A DNA stretch of 64,000 bases from Tetraselmis striata (taxonomy: Eukaryota > Chlorophyta > Chlorodendrophyceae > Chlorodendrales > Chlorodendraceae). The notes under the pieces are model-generated. The model made no database searches, had not been told where the DNA came from, and saw nothing but the letters and a program-made list of their open reading frames with translations. Shown here piece by piece: positions 1 to 12,316 of this stretch (positions are counted from its first letter, which is position 1; the number at the start of each line of letters is the position of its first letter). The stretch lies in assembly GCA_006384855.1 (NCBI GenBank), contig VCJN01000154.1, positions 18,982 to 82,981 on the forward strand. The letters run 5' to 3'. The position numbers and the translations under genes were made by a program.

Positions 1-108
1 CCTCGCGGAATTTGATTTTTTTCAAATATTACAAAAAACAACTGACTCGCCTACGCCCCGCAGGCCAGAGCACTGTCGACGGTCCCCTTCACGGAGCCGA
101 GACAAGCT

Positions 109-898
109 ATGCCCTGCCCGTCAGCTCCTGTTCGCGCCGGAAGTGTCCATGGTGTCGTGGCGCCTCTCGCGGCGGCTTTCAGCAGGCACAAGTACAACAG
201 GAGGAGGGTGTTGTTCTTTCTGGCTGCGGAGGGAGCTGGGGGTGCACGATGCGAGCCGTACGTTCAACGTTGGGCTGGCGACCTCAACAACATCACCACC
301 AGGCCCATACCTCGTCCTGACATGGTCTCGCAGTTCTTCGCTCGGAGCCCGCGCGTCGAGAACCACAACCAGAGCCGCCAGCACGACCTGATGTTGGAGG
401 AGTTGTGGCTGACGCAGGACTCAAGTCTGCTGGTTCCGCCTGCATACCACCATGGCCGGCATTCACGTCACCGACTGTTGGAAGCTCGCGAAGCACCACC
501 TCCCGAGGCACCACCCACTCAAAGAGTCAACCGTTGTCAACTTCGACGACCTGATGTTTAAGTCCCTGATATACAATGGGCTGACAGGGGAGGTGGAGCC
601 GACTCGCAGGACCGAGCGCGTACTGGCCGACATCACCAACGAGCCACCCGCGCTGACTCACAGCATCATGCACCTCGGCAAACGCCCCGGCAACGACAAC
701 GCCACCAAGCAAGCCCGCTGCACAATGTGCCGTGTGGACGACGAAAATGTGGGTTGGACGTCCAAGAAGTGCCCGGACTGCGACATCCCTCTGTGCATCC
801 CGAGCAAGAGGCGCAAGGGCGTCGCATGCTGGACCCGGCACCGCCGCATGACCGCCCAAGAGCTCGCGGTGTACGGCGTCAACCGCCGCGCGGACTAG
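109..898 (+). pseudogene. PiggyBac-like transposase, C-terminal part, frame-broken
   Basis: Two overlapping reading frames together read like the end of a piggyBac (DDE_Tnp_1_7) transposase. The first frame (to about 420) holds the stretch RPDMVSQFF followed by HNQSRQHDLMLEELWLTQD, the conserved region after the last catalytic Asp where family members have a motif of the type 'P-x-V-x-x-Y/F ... D-x-x-N-Q'. The second frame (from about 422) continues with WFRLHTTMAGIHVTDCWKL and ends in a Cys-rich tail (CTMC, then CPDCDIPLC) like the C-terminal zinc finger of the family, stopping at TAG 896-898. The switch of frame near 415-428 is a one-base break. The catalytic domain, if present, lies left of the window. 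The family call rests on pattern memory of the region and the Cys tail; a decayed copy is likely, a sequencing error is possible. Confidence 0.5.
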
Positions 899-3800
899 GC
901 CGCCACCGGGCAACCCTCCCCGTACCCAAACCCCGTACCTCAAGTAAGACTTTCCTTCCCCGGTCGGCTGGCGGCTGTTGGTTGCTCCTCCGCAGTGCCC
1001 TGGCCGGAACCGGTGGTGTGATGCTGGTTCAGCGAGCTACAGCATCTTAGAGGGCGACGCTTCTGTTAGGAGCGCGGCCCTGGTAGTATTAGTAGTATGT
1101 AATTAAAATCCGTCAATGATGCCGACGCGACCCGTGTTGTATACTCGTGTTGTATATATACCATACAACATATTTGCCCGAGGCACTAGCAGGCTCCCGC
1201 TCCACTTCGTAATTATACTGTATAAATACCGTACACTCATCATGTAATCTGACCAGTAGTATGACACTCGTATGTAGTAGTCATTCCGTTACGTACTCGT
1301 AATAAACTGCATCAGGCGCATATCACTCATCATCACGACGCTATATCCGAGTCGGAGTATTTTTGCATCTGCCTCGTCTAGAAACCCGGCAATCTCGCTG
1401 CGCTCTGGCCTAATCCGCGATAGCGCGCGCGCGGCACAGCCAGTGAGCGGGCGCGCGGCAGTGGGCGGGCGGAATAAATTATTTACATCCGGTTTTCACC
1501 GGGACCGCCTCGGCGGCCGGCCTGCTGCTCGCGGGTGGAGGCAGCGGCTACGGCGGCCCGGCGACCGGTCCGCGACCCGAGCGCCCCACCGCCCGCCCTG
1601 GCCCCGGCACCACCCCGGCCCTCCAGCCGCCGGCTTGGCGGGCTGCCTGGCCTTCTTGGCCGGGGGCTCCGGGCTATTGCCCTCGTCGACGTTGTCATCG
1701 CCGGGGACGGCTTGCGTGGCGGCCAGGTTCTTGAGTTCTTGCCCGCGTTGATGTTGTGCTTGATGATGCCGTTCGCCCTCGTCTGCTGCTGCGCCATCAC
1801 GCCCACCAAGCCGTGGAGCTTTGGCGACGCAGCGGTGCGTGCCCGCCAGCGGCAGCGATACGACCTTGTTGCGATGAACAATCGATACGATCGGCTTACC
1901 GTGCCGAACGTAGGGACTGGGCGGGGGTATGACACAGCAACTGCGAAAGTCAGTATGCGTGTTGATTGCTTGTCGCGGCGGCGATGACTGTGTAATCGAA
2001 CAAGTGGGAAAACGAACGCGACTCACTTGCAGCTTCCTAGTGCGGCGTCATCTCGCATACCTCGAGCTAGCATCCTAAGGAATCTGAGTGTCGCGCGGCC
2101 AGCATTCGTCAAAGAAAGCGCCGACATCACTGCCATGTCCTCAGCTGCAAGAGCAACGCCTGTCAAATTCTAATCCTCTACGCAGTTAAGTCACCCACAT
2201 GCCGGCTCATTGTACCGTTCAGGGTGGACTCCAGCCCCCGGCTCGTGGGAGTATGGCATGGACCGTCGAAGGAGGCGTTCTGAACGCCAATGCCCATGTC
2301 AGATCCCGTGGGGGGGGGGGGGGGGGGGCGCCCTATGGTACAGGGTTCAAAATCTTGCCCCGCGTCGCGTCGGGTACAAACGCGAGGTGAAATGCAGCGA
2401 GACGACACCCTCATCGGACACTTGGCAACCATTGCATGATGGAGGGTGCTGGGGGACGAGCAGCTACGGTACTGTCTAGCGAGTGTGCGTCAGGTAGGCG
2501 CACCCGCGTTCTAAAATAAGCAAGTCCGGAGCCGCGCTTGCACGACTCGCGCTCCGTGAGAGTCGTCTGAATATCATAGATATTATGTCATTATGTTATA
2601 TAAATAATATATTACAATGTTCCAATGTAAATATATAATATTTATTAAAATACACCTCTCCATATAAGTCCTAGGCCCCTTTGTCGCCGAATCTGAGCAT
2701 ACGAATAGTAGGGTAGCTGAATTTATGTTTGACGACCTGAAATCCTGGAATATTGCACATTAATGCTCAGCCTTTACCACCATAGGGTGTAAGCAACCCC
2801 TTTGTCCCTAACAAGTGCCCTACACGAGTGGCACTTGCGCCACACTCAGCGTTTCCAGTACCCCCACAACAACGGGGGTTGGTGCCCCGCACGTCCCGCC
2901 GCGCATGCATAGACCATTGCATGGCGGGATGGCCATGGGTGGGCAAGGAAACATGTCAGCAAAGAGGCTAGGGTATTTTTGCTTGGGGTGGGGCCATAGT
3001 GGCGTGCGCCCGTGCACGATGCCGCGTGCGTGATACCATCGCCACTGCAATGCCGCCTTGTGGCGCAGCTCTCAAACTCGCGGTATCGCCCAGTGCGTTG
3101 CGAGGAAACGTCAGAAAATTTTCATATAAATATCAATTAAAACTATGCGAGCAGGGCTACAAATTCCACACCTGCAGCACGGTCGTCCGAGGCCATTTAG
3201 GCACTTTTGAGTTTTGTGAAATAATATGTCGAAATCTGACGTCCGTGTCAGCGTGTGGTCAACATGTTGGTGTGAAACTTTACGCCAAGGGGATCTCAAA
3301 ACCCGATACACGGTGGCGGGACAGTGTGTTGTATGTACTTGTGCACGGACTACTCATACTTGGCACATACCCCCCTTAAGCGATGCCCATGGCCGCCATG
3401 CCGGATCCCCCTTTCACATACAACATTATTTCCACCAGCATCGACGCATTAAGGTGCACGCCATTGCCGCCCCACTGGGCTCACCATGGCGCGCTATGAG
3501 CATGCGGCCATGCACTGCTATAGAAAAGCTTTGTCCTACGGCAAGGAGGCCGCGAGAACCCTCTCCCGCCTGCGCGTGCAACGATCACAACCGCATTTTG
3601 TCCATGATTTTGGCCATAAATCATCGCGTCATCGACACGTAGATAGGGCTTGGTCCACGTCGTCGTGAATGACCTAATTTCAATGCCCTACGTGTATGGT
3701 GGATAGTGATCATATCAAGGGTGATGTGGTATGAGTACGGGGGCTGTGGTGCCCCATGCCTATTTGTGCACACAAGTGGCGCAATTTGTGGTTTTGAAGC

Positions 3801-4350
3801 GCCAGCGCCAGAAGCCTTGCTTTTGCAGGTTTGAAAGCGTTGACGGTAACGGCCCCCGCGTGGCAATGTGGGGTGTTTCGCGCTATCGCGGCATTTTCCC
3901 CCAGCCGTACGATCCTTAGTAATCCGCATGCACGCGCGCACGGCCTCAGTGCAGCCGTGCATGGGCATGTGGATCAATTTCGCAAACCCCATACTTATGT
4001 GGAGGGGTGTATGATATAATAATTTTTAATATAATAATATAGTACTATATAGTATATAACTGTATGTTATATAGCGCAGATCGTAGCAGTACTGTAGTAG
4101 TGCGAGTACCCGGCTTGCTGCGTATCCATAGCGTAATATCCGCATAATTGTGTCCAGCCCTGAGACATATCCCGTATGGCGACCGTATTTATCGTGTAAA
4201 CGATAACAAATGTGTCCTAATTTGACACAGACGTGCTCCAGGGTCGTACTTCGCTCGTAACTACCCCTTCACGGGGAAGGGTCCCGTAATGCGCTTGTAA
4301 TTCGACGGTATATGCGTCTGCACAAGCCCAAACAGTAATGAGACAAGCGA
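899..4350. other. Gene-poor stretch, no supported gene
   Basis: I see no frame with domain character. It holds a run of about 19 G near 2310-2329, AT-rich patches at about 2570-2660 and 4010-4075, and many short direct repeats of the kind found in decayed transposons. Confidence 0.5.
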
Positions 4351-4390
4351 TTGACTATCCCAATACGACGGGGCTGCCAAACGGCTTGTA

Positions 4391-5200
4391 GTGCCGCGCA
4401 AGAGGCCGGTTGGCACACGGTGCAGCAAAATTGTCGGCTTCTCTCAGATACCAGTACCGAACTTAAATCAAGGTACTCAACCATCACTCACCCGCCGCCG
4501 GCATCACCCAACGATAACCACCATCCACGGTTTCTCGCCTCGTTCAGTATGGCCAACCAGCTGCCCGCATCGTACGACAGCGTCCCATGACATCGTAAGA
4601 CAGGAAGTTCAGCCGTTACCTCGACCGGCAATTGGTCGTGAGGGGGTGCATCCATCTCGAGCCGGGGTGGTTTACAACCCGCAGGAGCGACACCAACATG
4701 TATACCTCTCTCGACAAGGAACAGACATGGCCGGGCATCCACACCGTTGGGGCAGAGGCTCCATGGAGCTGGAAGTTCTTCATCTTCGACGCGCCGGACT
4801 ATACCCGGGTTTTTGATGGAGACATGTTTAATATATAGCGAAGTCGGCGGGACATGCCTCGCTGCGGCGCGGGATCAACTGTACCGCGCCCTGGAAGTGT
4901 GCACCGAGAAGGACCCACTAGGGAAATCAAAGCTGCGGGAAGCCATCATCGACAAGTTCGAGTTGTTCACATCAATGGCGCTCGCGGCTACGTACGGCCC
5001 TACTTTCCCGCTAGTTCATGTACAAGTTGTACATGAACCATCCCCATGACACGGCGACCAATGTGCGTAGACTGAGAGAGACTGATGCCAAGAATTGGGA
5101 AACCGACGTGGCGGGTGGCATCGTCCTCGATTACCCGCACGCAGCAAGTGCGGCTGCAACACTCAATGCAGCCTTCCTGCCGTACCCCAACATGCCATGA
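4391..5200 (+). pseudogene. Decayed coding remnant, unknown family
   Basis: Three adjacent plus-strand frames with protein-like composition follow one another with frame changes: 4632-4838 (contains WSWKFFIFDAPDYTRVFDG), the frame through about 4850-4990 (contains KLREAIIDKFELFTSMA) and 5018-5200 (ends at TGA 5198-5200). Their order and residue use suggest one former gene broken by indels. I do not recognise the family. Mobile-element origin is inferred only from the surroundings. Confidence 0.25.
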
Positions 5201-7700
5201 GGCGTGGACGAGGCCACCGGGCCACCGGCCACCGTACTGACTCCCATCATGCCATGGGCAGATAGATACCAGCAGCCAGGATCTTGTTCTATACTGGTCG
5301 AGTCACGAAATTTTGTAGTGAGACCAGCTGAGGAGATGCTCCACCCCCCCCCCCCCCTTGGGAGAGTAGACTGCGGACAGATGAGGCATAGTCGGGCCAT
5401 CAGCCAAAGTTCTTAAAGGTAGAGATGAGGCATAGTTGCACGTAGCCAGTAAAGTAGAGAGTAGCAGCACGCCGAATAAGTGTTGTAATTTTAGCATTGT
5501 GTAATAGTCAGGCAAGCCTTGCCCATGTGACCGTCCCAACTGTGTCACCTCCCTTTGCAATCCCTCGTACCCAGCAGACTGCCACCAGGGGCTGTTTAAA
5601 AACCCCCGTCGATTCAGATTGCCAAGCGGGCTAGGTTTATTTGGGCGGTGATGGGTGTGCATGGCAGCGGCGGCGCCGGGGCGCTGCGCGGAATTGCTGG
5701 GCAGCAGAACTTTGATCGATTACATTTATAAGCTATACTGAAATTCAGCTAGTAGTGCATTGTCATTGTGTTATATGTGCACCACACATACTGCACCCCA
5801 TCATGTGAGGACATGCCGAACTTGGATAATTGCCGGTCTGTCACTATGTCCGGATCGTTCAACAAAGAAACAACACGGTTTCTCCCCGATGTGCTTTAGC
5901 GCGACAGGGAAGGCGTGATGCCCCCCCCCCCCTGCGAGTGTTTGGCGGAGGGGCGCCTTGCTCTGCCACACACCAGTGCCGAGGGGGGACCCTATTGCCC
6001 TTGCGCTCAACTGCGTGCAGTCGGCACACATCGAGGGTGAGGCCCGGCAGCGAACACTGTGAGATTCAGATGTGACATACAGGTGACGAAGCACTACTAC
6101 TAGCGACTATTATTTATCCGTGAAGGCTGCTGCTGGTGGCGGCACGTCCATCCAGTTACGTGCGAGTACATCCGGCGTTATTGCCGGCGGGCGATAAATC
6201 CTTTTTGTCATCATTCTGGTAGTCGTACCAGCCCGGTGAAGCGTACATGGCACTGACGTACAAGGTACAAGGTTGTCCGTGTAGTACCGGGTAGTACGCG
6301 ATATATTTATTACGCCGGTACCGGGTATCTTTTACGAACCCTAGTCGTCCTGTGGATAACTACGACTATTAGTACATGGGAGCGCAAATCGCAGCCGTAC
6401 GTATTTGGTAACACTGGGGAATTTGTAGTACTAGTACTGCTGATCGGGCCTGCCAGCCGTCCGATCAAAGGTCATCAGATGGGCGGTTTGGCTGCCATGT
6501 TTTGCCAAAGAGTGCTCACGTTACATAAATATTCGCGAGGGGGAGGGCGGGGGCAGGCAGCGGTTTGCCGAAGAATGTTTGAATTACAATATTCGCGACA
6601 GCTGCCATCGGGGGATGTGGCCCGGGGGGGGGGGGGGGGGTGCGGGGGCGGGGGGACCACGCCCGCCCCGCCCCCCCCCCGCCCCCCCTCGCCGCCAGCC
6701 GCTCCCGCCTGGGGGGGGGGGGGGGGGGGGTAAAGGGGGCGGGGGCTACTGCTTGTTCTTGTTCTTGCGTGCCGGGGGGACCCTCCGCTTCGACGATCTC
6801 GCTGCCTCCGCCTCCGCCTCCGCCTCCGCCTCCGCCTGCGCCTCCGACTCCGCCTCCGACTCCGCGACCGTCAGTTTCTTACCTCGGCGTTTCTTCACTG
6901 GCCTCTTCCGCTTCTTGTCATCCGTCAGTGTCTTCACCACCCCGGGAGGCTGTGCCGTCGACGACGCCGCCATGAGCTTCCTTACTTTCGCGTCGGGACG
7001 CCCCCTGTGCCCAGACACCCACAACAAGCCACAATCGTTTCGCCTTTAAGCGGCTGAGGATGCGGCCTCCTCGGCCACCACGAGTTGCGCCGCTGGCACT
7101 GTGGAAGCCTTGGCGTTGAGGTGGGCCTTACGGCGCTCCCGGACGAACCTGCGCGCGGCACAAGTTAGCCACGAGTGGGTGCGTGCTAATGCGGAGGATG
7201 GAGTGTTTTGTTGCGCGCCCACCTTGTCACGGGTTTCCTCATGTCTTTCTCGTCCTCCTCGATGCCGGCGGCGCGGACACGCGAGACAACAAGGCTCGCC
7301 GCCCACTTTTGCCCGGGGGGGCGAGGTCGGCCATGGCGCTATGAGCGGTGAAGGGGGGGGGGGGGGGGGGGCGGGGGGGGGGGGGGGGGGGGCGGCCGAG
7401 GTGGAGAAACTAACACCCAGTCGACGACCGCCTTCCGCAGCAGTCAACGACACATTGGAGGCGAGGAGCAGCGCGCCACTACTATTTTTATGCACGTATT
7501 GTCAAGAGCTAGTCGGTGCGGCATTGTGTCGGTGTAATTTCGCAATGTTTATTGTTGAAGTAGCACGGCGTAATGGATACGGCGAGTGAATCCGGGATAA
7601 TGTGTGCGTTGAATGTGCGCGCGCAGCGTTGTGCGGCGGTGTGCGGCGGTGTGCGGCGGTGTGCACCGATGTTAATATAGTGTGAATATTATATCGGCCG
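5201..7700. other. Repeat-rich intergenic stretch
   Basis: Contains long C or G runs near 5344, 5921, 6620, 6710 and 7350-7391, a (CTCCGC)-type hexanucleotide tract at about 6800-6850, and three copies of GTGCGGCG near 7630-7660. A minus-strand frame from ATG 6973 to 6746 reads a Lys/Arg-rich block followed by a Glu-Ala repeat produced by the hexanucleotide tract; it may be part of a transposon gene or only low-complexity sequence. Confidence 0.4.
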
Positions 7701-7779
7701 TAGACGATCAGGTCTGGCAGCACCGCCCGTGCTTGTAAATAAGCGACAATGGGTCTAGTCTCCCGCTAGTCTGTGCACC

Positions 7780-8910
7780 GCAAGTGCACTCCGCAAGCCT
7801 CGCCTCCATCCGCGCCGGAACCGGTAGTAAGTGTTGTTGTGTGCGCACATCGTGACAACATTACACGGTGGCAATTGCAATTATTAGCGGTGGATAATGT
7901 GAAGGCGTTTTCGAAATCGACAGAGAATGAGGCGGTGCTGGCGGAGTGCATTGGCGGTGCACAGAATAGCGTGTTGCTGGGGTTTTGGCTGCATCGGACG
8001 CCGTATTCCCACCCATCCGGCACGGAATGTCCGGTTTTCACACATTTGTGTGTTAATAAAGCAGTGTGAATATTACGCGTCTTTTACGCCGGGTGGATGG
8101 GCATCCGGCGTCCGATGCACCCCAATTATTTGCAGCACGCTACTCTACGCACCCCCAACGCACTCCGCAAGCCTCGCCTCCATCCGCGTCGGAACCGGTA
8201 GTAAGTGTTGTTGTGTGCGCACATCGTGACAACATTACACGGTGGCAATTGCAATTAGCGGTGGACAATGTGAAGGCGTTTTCGAAATCGACAGAGAATG
8301 TGGCGGTGCTGGCGGAGTGCATTGGCGGTGCACAGAATAGCGTGTTGCTGGGGTTTTGGCTGCATCGGACGCCGTATTCCCACCCATCCGGCACGGAATG
8401 TCCGGTTTTCACACATTTGTGTGTTAATAAAGTGTGAATATTACGCGTCTTTTACGCCGGGTGGGTGGGCATCCGGCGTCCGATGCACCCCAATTATTTG
8501 CAGCACGCTACTCTACGCACCCCCAACGCACTCCGCAAGCCTCGCCTCCATCCGCGTCGGAACCGGTAGTAAGTGTTGTTGTGTGCGCACATCGTGACAA
8601 CATTACACGGTGGCAATTGCAATTAGCGGTGGGTAATGTGAAAGGCGTTTTCGAAATCGACAGAGAATGAGGCGGTGCTGGCGGAGTGCATTGGCGGTGC
8701 ACAGAATAGCGTGTTGCTGGGGTTTTGGCTGCATCGGACGCCGTATTCCCACCCATCCGGCACGGAATGTCCGGTTTTCACACATTTGCGTGTGAATATA
8801 TATATTGTGAATATTCCGTAGGCGTCTTTTACGCTGGGTGGATGGGCATCCGGCGTCCGATGCACCCCGAATCTCACCAACACGCTACTCTACGCACCCC
8901 CAACGCATTC
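7780..8910. repeat. Tandem repeat, unit about 370 bp, three copies
   Basis: The landmark CACTCCGCAAGCCTCGCCTC starts at 7787, 8161 and 8529, giving periods of 374 and 368 bp; a degenerate fourth start (CATTCCGCCAGCC) is at 8906. Copies are nearly identical, differing by a few substitutions and small indels (for example ATTATTAGCGG against ATTAGCGG). Each unit contains CCGGTAGTAAGTGTTG and the stretch TTCACACATTTG followed by an AT-rich spacer. No conserved reading frame is kept between units, so a satellite or the repeated part of a transposon is more likely than a gene. Confidence 0.9.
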
Positions 8911-9878
8911 CGCCAGCCCCCCCTCTTTCCGCGCAGGTCCTACGTTCCATTGTATGTATATACATACGTACATGTACTGCTCCGAAACCAGCCCAAACTT
9001 AATGAGTGCACAAGTGTAAATGGGGGGGGGGGGGGGGGGGGGAAGCGGGGCATCCACTCACACATACCCCGGCGATGCATGACAAATATTACATGCCGTG
9101 GCGGGTCGGCGGGCCGACCCGGCGGGGGGGGGGGGGGGGGGGGCGTCTATTCAACTACACGTGCGACAGTGTCGTTTCGTGGAGCAGTATATGTGCCCGG
9201 CCTCATTTATACCGCCCCCTACCTGCGCTGCATGGTCTACCCCTAAGAATTACTTAGCACAAACCGCCATTACTTAATAGGAACCTAGCACAGCCAGGCT
9301 TATATGCCCGCTTTTTCCCGATCAACTTCTACGCACTTTCCGTCCCTCAACCGCCGGACATGGGGGTTAAGCCGCCAGCCTCGGCAGTTGCTTAGCCAGA
9401 CTTGGCATCCCGTACCGTGTCCATGGCTTCGCAGCTCTGCCGCTGGCACACGCCGAGTCCGGCGCTTGCTGCCGCGGGGTTGCGCACGCATGCACGCACG
9501 GTAATACGCCGCCGACGCCGCCACGCTTACTTCCACCACCTTCGCCAGCCGCAGCTTCGCACGCCTTTCCGCCGACATACGAAACGCACGAATCCCCCCC
9601 CGTCCCCGCGTCATGTATATTATATTCGAGGCGACTATGCGGGGCGCAGCACACGCCGCGGCGTGGGTCGGCGGAGCGACAGGCGGCGGGAGCCCTAATG
9701 GCCGGGCAGTATCCACACCCACACAGGCACCGCCGCTCACCTCCGACGCGGATGAACCGCCTCCCAAAGGAAACATGCCGGTTGGTGGTAAGCCCAGCAG
9801 GCGTGCGTGGGGTGCCGGTGCCGGTACTGGTGCGACGGAGCTGTCGCGTCAGGAACCGCACCGCATGTGGAGCAACAC
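8911..9878. other. No supported gene
   Basis: Two G runs (about 9020-9042 and 9125-9143) and open frames on both strands that look like GC-driven shadows. Nothing recognised. Confidence 0.4.
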
Positions 9879-10508
9879 ATGGCGGTGCCGGCCCCACCTA
9901 TGTCTAGGGCCACCTCCTCACAACACCCCGCCACGATGGCGTCGGCCACCGCCGACGGCGCCGTTGCGGGGGGGGACGCCCTGCCAGGCGACGATGATGC
10001 GCCTGGTGCGCCGCGTCAGGAGGCGGAGGAGGCCGTGGTCGAGGCGACTGATCGGGCTGAGGGGGTTGTCGAGGCGAGCGAGGCTGCGCTCGCGCCACCC
10101 GCCCCGCAGCCACCTGCGGGACATGCCGACTTGCTCGTCGCCATGTTGACCGGAGCACTACGAGCAGTGGCGGGAGGCGGCCACACGCACTATCATGTGC
10201 GTGTCCTGGCCGGACGCCCGTCATGCGTGGACTGCGGCCAACGGACGGACTGGGAGTGTTGCTGCGACGGCACCCCGGCTTTGTGCGGCCCCAAGTACCC
10301 ATGCATGGCGACCCATCAGCGGGCAGTCCCCTGCCCGACCACGGCCACGAAGAGGGCGGAGTTCCGCCATGTCAGGGACGCGTTCCACGACGCGACTCGC
10401 GCCGCCGTGTGTGAGGCTTCCGAGAAGGCACGCGCGGCTGGTAGGGTGCGCAGGGTGAGGCGGCGGACGGCCCAGGAGCTGAAGGAGAGCGAGACATGCC
10501 GTCAGTGA
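9879..10508 (+). CDS. Cys-rich ORF, possible transposase tail (209 aa)
   Basis: An open frame from ATG 9879 to TGA 10506-10508. The first half is Ala/Asp/Glu-rich and unstructured. The second half has a Cys cluster, CVDCGQRTDWECCCDG then LCG and a nearby His, which resembles the Cys tail of the transposase-like fragment at 109-898, and both are followed by a similar RRxTAQEL stretch. No catalytic domain is visible here. It could be a diverged transposase tail that captured a start codon, or a small independent zinc-binding protein. It overlaps the next frame by 13 bases. Confidence 0.35.
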   Translation: MAVPAPPMSRATSSQHPATMASATADGAVAGGDALPGDDDAPGAPRQEAEEAVVEATDRAEGVVEASEAALAPPAPQPPAGHADLLVAMLTGALRAVAGGGHTHYHVRVLAGRPSCVDCGQRTDWECCCDGTPALCGPKYPCMATHQRAVPCPTTATKRAEFRHVRDAFHDATRAAVCEASEKARAAGRVRRVRRRTAQELKESETCRQ

Positions 10509-10702
10509 GGTCGGGCGCAATGTCATTGGGTGGGGCACACGGACGTGTAACACTTGCACTTTGCGCGTACTGCTGGGTTACATCCAGGCTGCGTCACACT
10601 ATGCAACCGGAAAGGCTGCGTTGCTACTGCAAACAATGCGACGCCTCACTCTGTAGCAACCGCTGCCCCGCCCATCCCACTCGGGATGCTGAGAGCAGCT
10701 AA
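10496..10702 (+). CDS. Short Cys-rich ORF (68 aa), transposase-tail-like
   Basis: ATG 10496 to TAA 10700-10702. The body reads CAYC, a 17-residue spacer, then CYCKQCDASLC and CPAHPT, a C-x2-C ... C-x-C-x2-C ... C-x3-C-x2-H layout close to the C-terminal zinc finger of piggyBac-type transposases. It overlaps the preceding frame in another register, so the two may be fragments of one gene separated by an indel. Too short to be a functional transposase by itself. Confidence 0.3.
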   Translation: MPSVRSGAMSLGGAHGRVTLALCAYCWVTSRLRHTMQPERLRCYCKQCDASLCSNRCPAHPTRDAESS

Positions 10703-11052
10703 AGGGCACCGGGGGCGGGGCAAGAGGGAGCAGGGCCAAAGATTGTGGAAGAGCGGGGACCCGCTTGCATGCCATCGTATTATATCTTGCACAATATCTG
10801 TTGCTGCACTCATATCTCACATCACTAGCTTAGCTATAGTGATTCCCCCCCCCCCCCCCCCCCCGCACCGCGTACGCACAAGCCTGGGTATACGCATCAA
10901 CTGCCCGCCGGGATGAGAAACTGGTATTGGTAGTGTGTCTGTGGGGTGGAGGGGGGGGGGGGGGGCAAAAGAGCTGCCAATTGCTGCCAAGCTGGTGCGT
11001 TACATTGGGGCAGGCGCTGGGCAGACAATTGGGGCTCGCTTCAGAGCATTGT

Positions 11053-12316
11053 CTAGTGCCTATGCGGCTGCGCCGCCTCCGCCGCATGCAGACTCTGCGG
11101 GCTCACCAGCACCGCCACCTCAGTCATGCGGCCCTGCATCCCGCAGCCCGCCGCCGTCAGCCAGATCAGAGGTATCCAGAAGCCAGTGCTGGGGTTGTTG
11201 CGGCATGACCGCATAGTTTTCAGCGGCTGCCGTCCACAGCTTGTAATGCATCCCTTTCCGCCGATTCCGCTGTATGCGCTGTCTTGGCGCCGCGCTGCCC
11301 CGGCCGCCGCGCCTTGGCGCCGCGCTGCCCCGGCCGCCGCGCCTTGGCGCCGCGCTGCCCCGGCCGCCGCGCCTTGGCGCCGCGCTGCCCCGGCCGCCGC
11401 GCCTTGGCGCCGCGCTGCCCCGGCCGCCGCGCCTTGGCGCCGCGCTGCCCCGGCCGCCGCGCCTTGGCGCCGCGCTGCCCCGGCCGCCGCGCCTTGGCGC
11501 CGCGCTGCCCCGGCCGCCGCGCCTTGGCGCCGCGCGGGGTATTGAGTCCTCCCCTCCCTAGTGAGCGCGTCCACCTGCGCCTTGCGCTCGGGGCCGTCCT
11601 CCTCCGTCACCACATTCTGCAACCCCCACCGCGTGACGAACCACGCAGCTCCTTGCATGCGCTTGTACATGTGCCCAAGCACCGCCTGGGGACGCGAAGC
11701 TCCTTCTCGGTCATGATCGCCTTCACCCGGGCCTCCTCGAGCAGCGGACCGGCGTTAAGAATGGAAAACGTTTCCATGTGGTGCAAGCAGTCCTCCATGA
11801 CCCAGCCGGACTGCACCGTCACCTTGCCTGACCCTGCAGTCATGGAGGGGAATGCCGTCACGCCCACGCCCACGCCCACGCCCACGCCGCCCCACGCCCG
11901 GGGGGGGGGGGGGGGGGTTACCTTTCGATTCTTGGACACTGCAAACGAAGGGCGCAACCGTCCATACCGTCTTCGCCAACGGGGTCCTCCCCCACGCCCA
12001 TCACATCGTCCACCTTCGAGCCGCCGTCGTCCGAGACCGGCGCCGGCGGGCCGTTTCCGACGGCTGCAGCTACTCCTGCTGCCGCCCCTGTTGTTGCTGC
12101 TGCTGCTGCTGCCGCCCCTGTTGCTGCTGCTTGTGATAAGGCGGCCTTGCGGCGCAACTTAGCCGCACGCTTCAACGAGTGGCTACAGTTCGGGTATTTC
12201 CGGAAGTGCCGCTCTCGCGCCGTCCTTTCACTACTACCCGTCACGATGCCGTGGCAGTGCTTGCATGTGTACACGCCATCCTTCGACACACTCGCTATCC
12301 ATCCCTTTGCCGGCAT
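11053..12316 (-). pseudogene. BED-like zinc-finger gene remnant with coding minisatellite
   Basis: From ATG 12316 the minus strand reads VYTCKHCHGIV, a spacer, then RERHFRKYPNCS, a C-x2-C ... H-x5-C arrangement like BED-type zinc fingers at the N-terminus of hAT-type transposases, followed by an Ala-rich tract. After a sense C run and a stop (11918), the frame near 11860-11700 (contains MEDCLHHMETFSILNAG) and, one base out of register, that near 11682-11550 (contains MYKRMQGAAWFVTRWG) look like one continuing protein. The latter then runs into eight copies of a ten-residue Arg/Gln/Gly/Ala repeat encoded by the minisatellite at 11281-11535. I do not recognise a catalytic domain. A broken transposon gene is the most likely reading; a real intron at the C run is possible. 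Confidence 0.35.
11281..11535. repeat. Minisatellite, 30-bp unit x 8.5
   Basis: Eight consecutive copies of a 30-bp GC-rich unit (core CCTTGGCGCCGCGCTGCCCC) from 11281 to 11520, plus a half copy to 11535. All units are identical except the first, which has GTC for GCC at its start. The unit length is a multiple of three, so both strands stay open through it. Such perfect identity suggests recent expansion or active homogenisation. Confidence 0.95.

Noticed and set aside
7780..8910. Possible CRISPR array
   Set aside because: Units are about 370 bp with no short repeat/unique spacer structure, and the genome is eukaryotic.
8725..9246. 173-codon plus-strand frame ending after the 370-bp repeat
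   Set aside because: Spans repeat, two G runs and intergenic sequence; Gly runs come from homopolymers.
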